A stretch of 64,000 nt of DNA from a bacterium 1XD21-13 (GTDB lineage: Bacteria > Bacillota > Clostridia > Lachnospirales > Lachnospiraceae): the NCBI GenBank assembly GCA_009917555.1, contig QZDX01000003.1:124001-188000 (forward strand). The letters run 5' to 3'. Each line of letters begins with the position of its first letter. Position 1 is the first letter of the stretch. The notes beneath the pieces were generated by a model. The model saw only the letters and a list, made by a program, of their open reading frames with translations, did not search any database and had not been told where the DNA came from. Shown here piece after piece: positions 7,603-14,606 of the stretch. The position numbers were made by a program, and so were the translations under genes.

Positions 7603-8428
7603 TTTGCTGGATGGGATCCTGGATACTCTCAGGACCATTCCTTTTTTATTTGCAGCCTTTTTGATAATCGAGGCCATAGAGCACTATTCAAACCAATACA
7701 GCAACCGCATATTGGCCAGGGTGGGAAAGGCAGGACCCTTTGTGGGGGCGATTTTTGGTTGTATTCCCCAATGTGGCTTTTCGGTGGCGGCGGCCAATCT
7801 CTATTCCGGCGGGCTTATTACTCTGGGAACGCTTCTGGCGGTGTTCCTCTCCACTTCGGATGAAGCGGTTTTGATTCTTATGGCACACCCGGGAAGCGGG
7901 AGAGCGATCGCTTCGCTGCTGCTCTGGAAGATTGTGATTGGCATGGGAGCCGGATGTCTGATTGATATACTGTTTCGGAGACGAAAGGAAGAGAAGCACA
8001 TTGAGGAAATGTGCAAAAACTGCGGATGCAGCGACACCAGCGGGATCTTCCGCCCGGCACTTTTGCATACGGCACGTTTGGCCCTTTACCTGCTTCTCTT
8101 TACGGTCTGTCTCAATCTGGTTTTGGAACTTGTGGGGATAGACAAGCTTTCCGGATTCCTTGGAAAGGATACGATGTTTCAGCCCTTTTTGGCAGCCCTT
8201 TTGGGCATGATACCCAACTGTGCGTCCTCTGTGCTGATTACGGAGCTGTATTTGACCGGGGGGTTAAGCTTCGGGGCTGCCATTGCGGGCCTAAGTGCCG
8301 GGGCAGGAGTGGGATTGGCAGTATTGTTTCGTTCCAATCGCCCGCAGCGGGAGAATCTGAAGATTCTTCTGCTTCTCTATGGGATTGCAGTGATCGCAGG
8401 GCTGATTTTTGGAATATATAACAGATGA
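7589..8428 (+). CDS. Putative manganese/heavy-metal exporter (ArsP_2 family, 10 TM)
   Basis: 279-aa polytopic membrane protein with about ten hydrophobic segments in two homologous halves. Each half carries a related signature, GAIFGCIPQCGFS near residue 52 and ALLGMIPNCASS near residue 208. The central cytosolic loop is charged and contains CKNCGC (RRRKEEKHIEEMCKNCGCSD), a plausible metal site. The family (PF11449) is annotated as putative metal or arsenic exporter; the substrate is inferred only. ATG 7589 lacks a strong AGGAGG site (GGATGAGG lies about 8 nt upstream). It stands alone, divergent from murT, with its leader duplicated on the far side of gatD. Confidence 0.75.
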   Translation: MILDALLDGILDTLRTIPFLFAAFLIIEAIEHYSNQYSNRILARVGKAGPFVGAIFGCIPQCGFSVAAANLYSGGLITLGTLLAVFLSTSDEAVLILMAHPGSGRAIASLLLWKIVIGMGAGCLIDILFRRRKEEKHIEEMCKNCGCSDTSGIFRPALLHTARLALYLLLFTVCLNLVLELVGIDKLSGFLGKDTMFQPFLAALLGMIPNCASSVLITELYLTGGLSFGAAIAGLSAGAGVGLAVLFRSNRPQRENLKILLLLYGIAVIAGLIFGIYNR

Positions 8429-8467
8429 ATTTTTACGGGAAATCTGATATAATGGAAAAAAATAATC

Positions 8468-8488
8468 GTCCAGCTAAGAAATGTCAAG
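8468..8488 (+). repeat. Shared leader arm before the CPBP gene
   Basis: A 21-nt stretch matching the left arm of the fsa leader hairpin at 4229-4249 in 19 positions. Here the right arm is missing and AGGAGG follows directly. Confidence 0.5.
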
Positions 8489-8501
8489 TAGGAGGAACAT
8501 G

Positions 8502-9347
8502 ATGAAAAAAGTAGGATGGTATCTGATGAGTATCTTGCCGGTGTTTATGATGATTGCGGTTCAGTTTCTTGCAAGCATCATAATTACCGTGTGGTATATG
8601 ATCCGCTATGGTATGGCCGCAGGAGCACAGATGGTTTTGGACAATATTATGGGAGTTATGGTCGTTACTCAGGTTCTGACGCTTTTGATTTCGGGACTTT
8701 GGTATTATCTGTGGGTTGTTCGGGGTAAGAAGTTAAGAGAAGAGGAGGAGAAACCTCATTTTTCACTCAGATCTTTTGGGAGCATCCTCTGCCTTGCAAT
8801 CGGTGCCCAGTGTCTGATTGGGCTGCTCCTTGTAGCATGGCAATACATAAGCCCTGGCCAGATAGATGCCTATAATGAATTGATGGAGTCAGCCGGAATC
8901 GGAGAGCTGACCGTACTGAGTGCCATTGCAACGGTGATTATGGCACCTGTTGGGGAAGAAATCGTGTGCCGGGGTCTTACGGTGGAATGCTTAAAACGGA
9001 CAGGGGCAGGCTTCTGGGTGATCAATGTTGTGCAGGCGGCACTTTTCGGGATTATGCATCTTAATCTGGTTCAGGGAACTTATGCATTCCTGGTTGGCCT
9101 GATTTGCGGTTATCTGGCATTGAAATATAAAACCCTTGTCGCATCTATGCTGTTTCACCTGTGCTTCAACGCTTATTCCGCCTTTGGAACGTCTATCCTT
9201 GAGAAGCTGGAGGAAATGAATGCCCTTATTTATAATATAGGAGTCCTTGTAATAGGCATCGTGGCCTTTTTCCTGGGAATTCGGCTGCTTAAGAGGGATT
9301 TGAGGAAAGAGGAGAAGCGTTTTTCGGGAACGGGGATTGGAATATAA
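8502..9347 (+). CDS. CPBP-family intramembrane glutamic endopeptidase
   Basis: Membrane protease-like protein of the Abi/CAAX family (PF02517), 281 aa with about eight hydrophobic segments. The three conserved motifs are present: EEIVCR (EExxxR) after GEEIV, the second motif around IMHLNLVQGTYAFLVG, and HLCFNAYS near the C-terminus. Bacterial members are linked to bacteriocin immunity or peptide processing; no bacteriocin gene is visible here, so the substrate is unknown. ATG 8502 lies 6 nt after GGAGG; ATG 8499 is only 3 nt away. It is followed directly by a pseudogene. Confidence 0.85.
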   Translation: MKKVGWYLMSILPVFMMIAVQFLASIIITVWYMIRYGMAAGAQMVLDNIMGVMVVTQVLTLLISGLWYYLWVVRGKKLREEEEKPHFSLRSFGSILCLAIGAQCLIGLLLVAWQYISPGQIDAYNELMESAGIGELTVLSAIATVIMAPVGEEIVCRGLTVECLKRTGAGFWVINVVQAALFGIMHLNLVQGTYAFLVGLICGYLALKYKTLVASMLFHLCFNAYSAFGTSILEKLEEMNALIYNIGVLVIGIVAFFLGIRLLKRDLRKEEKRFSGTGIGI

Positions 9348-9356
9348 GGAGAAGTG

Positions 9357-9875
9357 ATGGTAGCAAAAGAATTAAGAACAGATGAAATAATGCACAGGTG
9401 GGGCGGGAGGAGCCTTGTGACAGGATCTACGGCTTTCTGGGCAGCCGGATTGTTCGGGCATATGAGAAACGCTGCCAGGTATTTGCCCCCGGCCATCAGG
9501 AAATGGATATCTGCCATATGGATTCAGTGAGGGCGTATATGGGGAAAGTGCGACCAGAAATAGCGGTTCACTGTGCAGCCATCTCGGACACCCTCTGGTG
9601 TCAGGAGCACCCGGAGGAGTCCTTTCGGATCAATGTGGAGGGAACGGAGTATATGGCCCGTGTCTGTGAAGATTTGGGAACTAAGCTGATATTTTGCAGC
9701 TCGGATCAGATCTATTTTGGAAGCGGTGGGATGAATCCCCACAAAGAGAATGAGGAAGTAAGCCCGGCCGGAGCGTACGGCAGACAGAAGCTGGAAGCGG
9801 AAAAGAGATGTGTAAGATTTTGCCCGGACAGACTGGGAGAACGTGCAGGATGCTAAGGCCATCGGGGATTTATAG
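9357..9875 (+). pseudogene. Broken NAD-dependent sugar epimerase/reductase joined to an aldolase tail
   Basis: The first part encodes an RmlD-like short-chain reductase: LVTGST in the frame of ATG 9357, then after a frameshift near 9430 the frame continues GFLGSRIVRAYE...VHCAAISDTLWCQEHPEESFRINVEGT...FCSSDQIYFG...GAYGRQKLEAEK. It breaks at about codon 145, where the family would need roughly 280 residues. From 9816 a third frame reads DFARTDWENVQDAKAIGDL and stop, a clear match to the C-terminus of the fsa gene at 4316-4999. The locus is therefore a junction of two gene remnants, not a working gene. Its 3' end overlaps the 3' end of the opposing MerR gene. Confidence 0.8.
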
Positions 9876-10680
9876 GAATCTCAATCTGTACAATATAATC
9901 CTCGATCCGGTCAACCACCGTTTCGTTGATTCCCTTTTCATAGGAGAAGCCGGACAGGGTTAATCCCTGCTCTCTGGCAAAAGCCAGGATCTCCAGATAG
10001 CGCAGAGGGAGTCTGTCCCAGGCTCCCTTGTGAAAGGCTCTTAGATAGCTTCCTTTGGGCTGCATATGCAGCCCTTTTTTTCGTGGGGGAAATGGAATCT
10101 CAATGAAGAGCTTGGTGTAATCCTCAAAATTACCGGCTTGAAGGCTTTCTACGGGGATCATGGAGCCGTAGGAGGCGTCGTGGAGACGGCCCAGGCCAAA
10201 CCTGGCTGTCTCGGCGGTGATCAGCTCCACCTCTCTCTCAAAGGTTGTATTCTCGTCAATGTCCACAGTTACCAGACAGCGCTCCTCCTTTTCCACAAGA
10301 GTGATTTCCGATAAATCCATAGTCAGCAGAGTGACCATATTTTGCTGGTGATTGCACAGGGTTTTTCGGACCGCCTTAAGATGGCCCAGCTGCAGATCCA
10401 GGTCCTTTATTTTTTCATCCAGAAGGGATTTTAGATTTTCGGCGGAGCGGTTCTGCATAAAAGTCTGGATTTCCTGGATGGATACGTCCAGCTCCCGAAG
10501 GAGCAGAATGGTTTCCAGAATGGGACTCTGGTGGTAATTGTAGTAGCGGTAGCCATTGGCAGGATGGATGGCCGCAGGCTTGAACAGGCCGATTTCATCG
10601 TACCACATGAGAGTCTTTTTGTTGATGCCATGAAGGGCCGCGAATTGCCCGATGGTCAGCAGTTTGTCCTCTGCGTTCAT
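9853..10680 (-). CDS. MerR-family regulator with GyrI-like effector domain
   Basis: 275-aa transcription activator/repressor. The N-terminal winged helix reads LTIGQFAALHGINKKTLMWYDEIGLFKPA, followed by the usual YRYYNYHQ segment, a dimerising coiled coil (residues about 75-115) and a C-terminal effector-binding domain resembling BmrR/GyrI (TKLFIEIPFPP...GSYLRAFHKGAWDRLP). Such proteins sense cationic drugs or dyes. It is divergent from the MATE pump at 10867, whose promoter has the 19-bp spacer and dyad typical of MerR control. Efflux control is therefore the likely job; autoregulation is likely because the genes share the intergenic region. Confidence 0.88.
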   Translation of the reverse strand: MNAEDKLLTIGQFAALHGINKKTLMWYDEIGLFKPAAIHPANGYRYYNYHQSPILETILLLRELDVSIQEIQTFMQNRSAENLKSLLDEKIKDLDLQLGHLKAVRKTLCNHQQNMVTLLTMDLSEITLVEKEERCLVTVDIDENTTFEREVELITAETARFGLGRLHDASYGSMIPVESLQAGNFEDYTKLFIEIPFPPRKKGLHMQPKGSYLRAFHKGAWDRLPLRYLEILAFAREQGLTLSGFSYEKGINETVVDRIEDYIVQIEIPINPRWP

Positions 10681-10767
10681 ACTTCTTCCTCCCAGACAGC
10701 AAATTTTATTTCATGCACATTCAAAATTTTGAAATCCCTTTACTTTAAAAAAATTTGATTTTCCTTC

Positions 10768-10798
10768 TTGACCGTACAGTTACTGTACGGTATATGAT
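10768..10798 (+). promoter_or_regulatory. MerR-type promoter and operator for the MATE gene
   Basis: TTGACC (10768-10773) and TATGAT (10793-10798) are 19 bp apart instead of 17. A perfect 9-bp inverted repeat, CCGTACAGT-T-ACTGTACGG (10772-10790), lies between them. This over-long spacer with an embedded dyad is the classic target of MerR-family DNA distortion. Confidence 0.88.
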
Positions 10799-10866
10799 AC
10801 CAGATGTAGAAGATAAATACAAGCATTGTACTGACAGGATGTTACAGAACTAGAAAAGGAGAGAAA

Positions 10867-12198
10867 ATGGAAAATCAAAATGTATATGCAAAACCAGTAA
10901 CCCTGAAAAACATTCTAAAATTCGCAATCCCCACCATTGCCATGACCGTATTCATGTCCTTTTATACCATGGTGGACGGCCTCTTTGTGTCCAATCTCAT
11001 CGGAACCAACGCCCTCTCCGCCATCAACCTGACCGCCCCCATCATTCAGCTTGTCACAGCTATCTCCACCATGCTTGCCACCGGAGGAAGCGCTGTGATT
11101 ATGAAGAAAATGGGAGAACAAAGGAGTAAGGAGGCCAGGGAGGACTTTACCTTTCTGATTCTGGTCAATATACTGGTGGGATTTGTCATGAGCGGCCTGG
11201 GCTTTCTGCTGATGGATCGGATTTTTGCGGGAATGAGCCTTTCTGGGGAGGTGGAGGGCTACTGTGTGGAATACCTGAGCCGTTATCTTATTTTTACCAT
11301 CCCCATTTTGCTTATGAACAATTTTACTCTCTATATGATAGCAAGCGAAAAGGCGACCCTTTCCCTGATCTGCTCGGTGACGGGCGGTGTCCTCAACATG
11401 GTTCTCGACTATGTGTTTATCGCGGGCTTTCACATGGGCATCAGCGGTGCGGCCATTGCCACGGGGCTGGGATACTCTGTCACGGCTGTTGTGGGCTTCT
11501 TTGTGTTTAGCCAAACGAAAAGCCTGCTCCATTTTCAGAAGCCGGCATTTCGCCTGAAGGTCCTTGCAAATGCGGCCTCAAATGGATGCTCGGAGATGGC
11601 TACGGCCCTTGTGACGGGAATCATTACCATGATGTTCAATTGGACCATGCTCCGCTACGTGGGGGAGGACGGCGTTGCGGCGGTGACCATTATCATGTAT
11701 GTGCTGATGTTTGCCAGCTCCCTCTATACGGGCTATTCCTATGGGGTGGCGCCTATGTTGAGCTTTTACTATGGGGAGCAGAATCACGGGAAGCTGAAAA
11801 AACTGGTGGGTCTAAGCCTTAAGGTGATCGGCATGATTTCTCTGGTGACGGTGGCGGCCTCCTTTTTCCTTACCAGACCCCTGGTGTCCATATTTGCCCG
11901 GCCGGACAATCCAGTGTATGACCTGGCGGTGACGGGAAACCACATTTGCACCATAGCACTGTTTTTTATCGGCTTCAATATATTTGCCAGTGGGATGTTT
12001 ACGGCCCTGTCAAATGGCGTGGTTTCGGCGGTGCTGGCATTTTCCAGATCCTTTGTATTTATGCTGATTACCATGCTGGTGCTGCCTCTGTTTCTGGGGG
12101 TAAATGGCATCTGGCTTGCCACTCCGGCGGCGGAGCTGATGGCGTTGGCCTTGTCGGGGGCCCTGTTTGTGAAATACAGGAAGCAATATGGGTATTAA
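10867..12198 (+). CDS. MATE family multidrug efflux transporter
   Basis: 443-aa inner-membrane antiporter with about twelve transmembrane helices in two MatE halves. The N-terminal half starts AIPTIAMTVFMSFYTMVDGLFVSNLIG, and the second half has the matching ATALVTGIITMMFN and YSYGVAPMLSFYYGEQNHGKLKKLV signature. Expected to export cationic drugs against a sodium or proton gradient. The start is ATG 10867, 7 nt after AAAGGAG. It is controlled from the divergent MerR promoter at 10768. The length is normal and no defects are visible. Confidence 0.9.
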   Translation: MENQNVYAKPVTLKNILKFAIPTIAMTVFMSFYTMVDGLFVSNLIGTNALSAINLTAPIIQLVTAISTMLATGGSAVIMKKMGEQRSKEAREDFTFLILVNILVGFVMSGLGFLLMDRIFAGMSLSGEVEGYCVEYLSRYLIFTIPILLMNNFTLYMIASEKATLSLICSVTGGVLNMVLDYVFIAGFHMGISGAAIATGLGYSVTAVVGFFVFSQTKSLLHFQKPAFRLKVLANAASNGCSEMATALVTGIITMMFNWTMLRYVGEDGVAAVTIIMYVLMFASSLYTGYSYGVAPMLSFYYGEQNHGKLKKLVGLSLKVIGMISLVTVAASFFLTRPLVSIFARPDNPVYDLAVTGNHICTIALFFIGFNIFASGMFTALSNGVVSAVLAFSRSFVFMLITMLVLPLFLGVNGIWLATPAAELMALALSGALFVKYRKQYGY

Positions 12199-12221
12199 AA
12201 GCGCGAGCATGAAAAGATCAA

Positions 12222-12332
12222 GTAGAGCTTGCCAATTATCCCGAAAAATGGTATACCTTAAGAATAATTTGAAAGTGCCCGTACTTTATGCGTGTGGAAA
12301 CTTGGATGCGGTCCTTGATACTCTGAGGAACC
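12222..12332 (+). repeat. Decayed third copy of the permease leader segment
   Basis: AGAGCTTGCCAATTATCCCG at about 12224 and GGATGCGGTCCTTGATACTC at about 12304 match, in the same order and nearly the same spacing, the leader at 7515 and the coding start of the permease at 7610 (GGATGGGATCCTGGATACTC). Small indels separate them. It now forms the leader of the Crp/Fnr gene. Confidence 0.5.
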
Positions 12333-12351
12333 GAAGTAAGGAGCTGTGTAT

Positions 12352-13026
12352 ATGGAGCGAGAGATGGTTGAACCTTTATACAAGGAGATATTTCCCTTTT
12401 GGGAGGAGATCACGGAGGCGGATCGCGATTTCATCTGCCAGAATTCCGCATCTGTGTTTTATCCAAAGGGTGCAGGTGTTCACGATGGAAATGAGTGCTC
12501 CGGGGTGATTTTGGTCTGTTCGGGAAGTCTTCGGCTTTCTATGATGTCTGAGGAGGGCAAGGATATTACCCTGTACCGGCTCCACAAGGGCGACATGTGT
12601 ATGCTGTCCGCCTCCTGCGTGCTGCAATCCATTACCTTTGATGTGATCATCAATGCGGAGGAGGACAGCCAGTGTTATGTGATCAGCGGCCCCGCCTATG
12701 CCGCGGTGGAGGCCCGCAATCCCTCCATTCGGATTTTTACTCTGGAGGCGGCGGTGAGCCGTTTTTCCGATGTGATGTGGGTGATGCAGCAGATTCTATT
12801 TATGAGTATGGACAGACGGCTTGCTATATTTCTTACGGACGAGTCGGCCCGGACGGGATCGGACACGCTTGCCCTGACCCACGAGCAGATTGCCCGGTAT
12901 ATGGGCTCCGCCAGGGAGGTGGTTTCCCGTATGCTGAAATATTTTGCAAATGAGGGCATTGTGGAGGTTTCACGTAAGGGGATTCGTATTCTGGATAAAA
13001 AGCGGCTGCGAAGACTGGCGCTCTAA
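12352..13026 (+). CDS. Crp/Fnr-family transcription regulator
   Basis: 224-aa regulator with an N-terminal cyclic-nucleotide-binding-like beta barrel (SGVILVCSGSLRLSM...LHKGDMCMLSASCVL) and a C-terminal winged helix whose recognition helix reads LTHEQIARYMGSAREVVSRMLKYF. The paired cysteines in MCMLSASC occur in a subgroup of clostridial Crp/Fnr proteins and might be redox-active, but they do not match the four-cysteine iron-sulfur pattern of Fnr. ATG 12352 is 8 nt after AAGGAG; the GTG at 12346 is too close to it. It is convergent with trxA across a shared terminator. Targets are unknown; thioredoxin is a plausible neighbour target. Confidence 0.85.
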   Translation: MEREMVEPLYKEIFPFWEEITEADRDFICQNSASVFYPKGAGVHDGNECSGVILVCSGSLRLSMMSEEGKDITLYRLHKGDMCMLSASCVLQSITFDVIINAEEDSQCYVISGPAYAAVEARNPSIRIFTLEAAVSRFSDVMWVMQQILFMSMDRRLAIFLTDESARTGSDTLALTHEQIARYMGSAREVVSRMLKYFANEGIVEVSRKGIRILDKKRLRRLAL

Positions 13027-13037
13027 AGAAATTGCAT

Positions 13038-13067
13038 GGGCAGAGGGTGGTCCCTCTGCCCGATTTT
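13038..13067. terminator. Terminator between the Crp/Fnr gene and trxA
   Basis: GGGCAGAGGG (13038-13047) pairs perfectly with CCCTCTGCCC (13052-13061) and is followed by ATTTT. Confidence 0.8.
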
Positions 13068-13080
13068 AAATGTGAGTATT

Positions 13081-13386
13081 TTATCCCAGAAAGGCCAGAA
13101 CCTGATCCTTGGGCTTTAACCCGGCTGACTGGTGGGTTACTTTTCCGTCCTTTAGGACAACCAGTGTGGGAATACTTGCCACACCGAAGGCGGAGGCCAG
13201 CTCCGGCTCGCTGTCCACGTTGATTTTGCCTACGAGATACTGGGGATTTTCCTCGGCGATCTCATTCACTATGGGAGACATCATACGGCAGGGGCCGCAC
13301 CAGTCTGCGTAGAAGTCCAGAAGAACGGGCTTTGTGCTTTCCTTTACGGAACCAAAATTGTTTTTATTAATGCTAAGTACTGACAT
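13081..13386 (-). CDS. trxA: Thioredoxin
   Basis: 101-aa cytoplasmic disulfide reductase with the active site WCGPC in DFYADWCGPCRMMSP. The cis-proline loop VASIPTLVVLKDGK is intact and the length is standard. It passes electrons from thioredoxin reductase (not in this window) to ribonucleotide reductase, peroxidases and other clients. ATG 13386 is chosen because GGAAGG is 8 nt upstream; the ATG at 13392 is only 2 nt away. It lies convergent to the Crp/Fnr gene, and the SdpI-like gene is upstream on the same strand about 100 bp away. Confidence 0.95.
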   Translation of the reverse strand: MSVLSINKNNFGSVKESTKPVLLDFYADWCGPCRMMSPIVNEIAEENPQYLVGKINVDSEPELASAFGVASIPTLVVLKDGKVTHQSAGLKPKDQVLAFLG

Positions 13387-13490
13387 ATTCATTACCTTCC
13401 TTTTCTTTGATGTCCTTAGTATATCCTGTTTTTTTCAGAGCTTCCGTGACAAAGTCACATTTCTTTTCTGGCTCCTGACCTTGGGGGCAG

Positions 13491-14132
13491 CTACGGATTG
13501 GCTCTCCACTTTCGATATAGGAGATAGGAGTATACCTCCAATCCAAATACACCCAGGAGGACAATGCCCACGGTGATCTGCGATGTCCAGGGATTGGAAA
13601 AGAAGCCGTTCAGTATCATGCAAAGTCCCATGATGATAAATACAAAGCCTCCTGCAACGTGGGTTTTTTTCCAGACCCACTCGCTTTCCAGGGTCCAGGG
13701 ATTTTTAATGCCCATGGTATAGTTGGTGCGCAGCTGAGGCATGTAGTTGCCCACAGCCAGAAAGAGGATGCCCACACCTATGGGGACCAAGCGCTCTATG
13801 GGAACGGGATAGCCCAGACAGGCGGCGTTTGTGATCCACAGGATGATGTTGAGAAACAGGACAAAAACGGTGATAAATACCTGGTAAGCCTTCTTGTGCT
13901 TCTGGTAGCTTTTGCTTCTGGGATCGATCCTTGGTATCAGATGGAACAGTAACAGCATGAGAAGGGGCAGCAGGGCCAGAAACAGGGTGGACAGCTTGCC
14001 GGCCCAGTTATCCGCCTCCCCGTATACGTTCCAGTGAATGGGAACCTCATCGGGCAGCAGGGGGAGTACGAACAGGTGTCCAACAAAGGACAGTGTGCAG
14101 ATGACAGATAAAAATATGGTTTGTTTTTTCAT
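13491..14132 (-). CDS. SdpI-family membrane immunity-like protein (DUF1648)
   Basis: 213-aa membrane protein with six or so helices. It starts with a DUF1648 segment containing the family signature LPDEVPIHWNVYGEADNWAGK, followed by SdpI-like helices and the motif NYMPQLRTNYTMGIKNPWTLESEWVWKKTH. In Bacillus, SdpI confers immunity to the SdpC killing peptide and sequesters the repressor SdpR. Here it overlaps the SdpR-like gene by ATGA, so both are translated together. No SdpC-type toxin is seen, so defence against foreign peptides or an unrelated role is possible. ATG 14132 follows AAAGGAGG. Confidence 0.88.
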   Translation of the reverse strand: MKKQTIFLSVICTLSFVGHLFVLPLLPDEVPIHWNVYGEADNWAGKLSTLFLALLPLLMLLLFHLIPRIDPRSKSYQKHKKAYQVFITVFVLFLNIILWITNAACLGYPVPIERLVPIGVGILFLAVGNYMPQLRTNYTMGIKNPWTLESEWVWKKTHVAGGFVFIIMGLCMILNGFFSNPWTSQITVGIVLLGVFGLEVYSYLLYRKWRANP

Positions 14133-14398
14133 TGATGAGTGCCTCCTTTGGAAAAATCGAAAAACCATTTAATCAAATCCTGGAAAATGGTCATGTTCAA
14201 GCTGTAGATAATGTTTTGTCCCTTCCGCTCGTCCAGAACCAGGCCGGCTGCCTTTAGGGTGCTCAGGTGGTGGCTGACCGAGGGCTTGGAAATGTCGAAG
14301 CATTCGGCTATTTCCCCGGCTGTCATGTCCCGGTCGGAGAGCAGCTCGAGAATTCGGCGTCTTGTGGGATCGGATAGAGCTTTGAATGCATCGTTCAA
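14129..14398 (-). CDS. SdpR-like ArsR-family autorepressor
   Basis: 89-aa winged-helix repressor: MNDAFKALSDPTRRRILELLSDRDMTAGEIAECF, then recognition helix SKPSVSHHLSTLKAAGLV and a wing QNIIYSLN. It lacks the cysteine metal site of metal-sensing ArsR proteins, as expected for SdpR. It is the first gene of the pair with the SdpI-like protein. A long dyad upstream (14476-14509) is the probable self-operator. By analogy with Bacillus, the membrane partner may titrate this repressor when a toxin is present; that is inference. Confidence 0.9.
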   Translation of the reverse strand: MNDAFKALSDPTRRRILELLSDRDMTAGEIAECFDISKPSVSHHLSTLKAAGLVLDERKGQNIIYSLNMTIFQDLIKWFFDFSKGGTHQ

Positions 14399-14475
14399 TG
14401 AGATTCCCCCCCTTTCTTTTTGGTGAAAGTATATTCTGAAATCTTTTTGTGTATATCATAAATAGATGTTTATGT

Positions 14476-14509
14476 GTTAGATAATTAGATAACTTTCTAA
14501 ATATCTAAC
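14476..14509 (-). promoter_or_regulatory. Dyad operator upstream of the SdpR-like gene
   Basis: GTTAGATA (14476-14483) and TATCTAAC (14502-14509) flank an inner TTAGA (14485-14489)/TCTAA (14496-14500), forming a 34-bp near-perfect palindrome about 80 bp before the start codon. ArsR-type repressors bind such dyads. It also lies upstream of the divergent peptidase gene. Confidence 0.6.
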
Positions 14510-14550
14510 TAAAAGATAGCACAAATAAAGGGTAGTGTCAAGCAATTGTA

Positions 14551-14579
14551 TTGACATTTTTTTGGAAAACGAACACAAT
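14551..14579 (+). promoter_or_regulatory. Possible promoter of the M20 peptidase gene
   Basis: TTGACA (14551-14556) is a perfect -35 box, and CACAAT (14574-14579) lies 17 bp further but is a weak -10 box. The transcript would begin about 20 nt before the peptidase ribosome site. Confidence 0.45.
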
Positions 14580-14606
14580 AAGGTTAGATCTAAGGAGGAG
14601 AAGAGC

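Noticed and set aside
7688-8068. Minus-strand frame opposite the metal exporter
   Set aside because: Overlaps a full membrane-protein gene with duplicated family signatures; no start signal on the minus strand.
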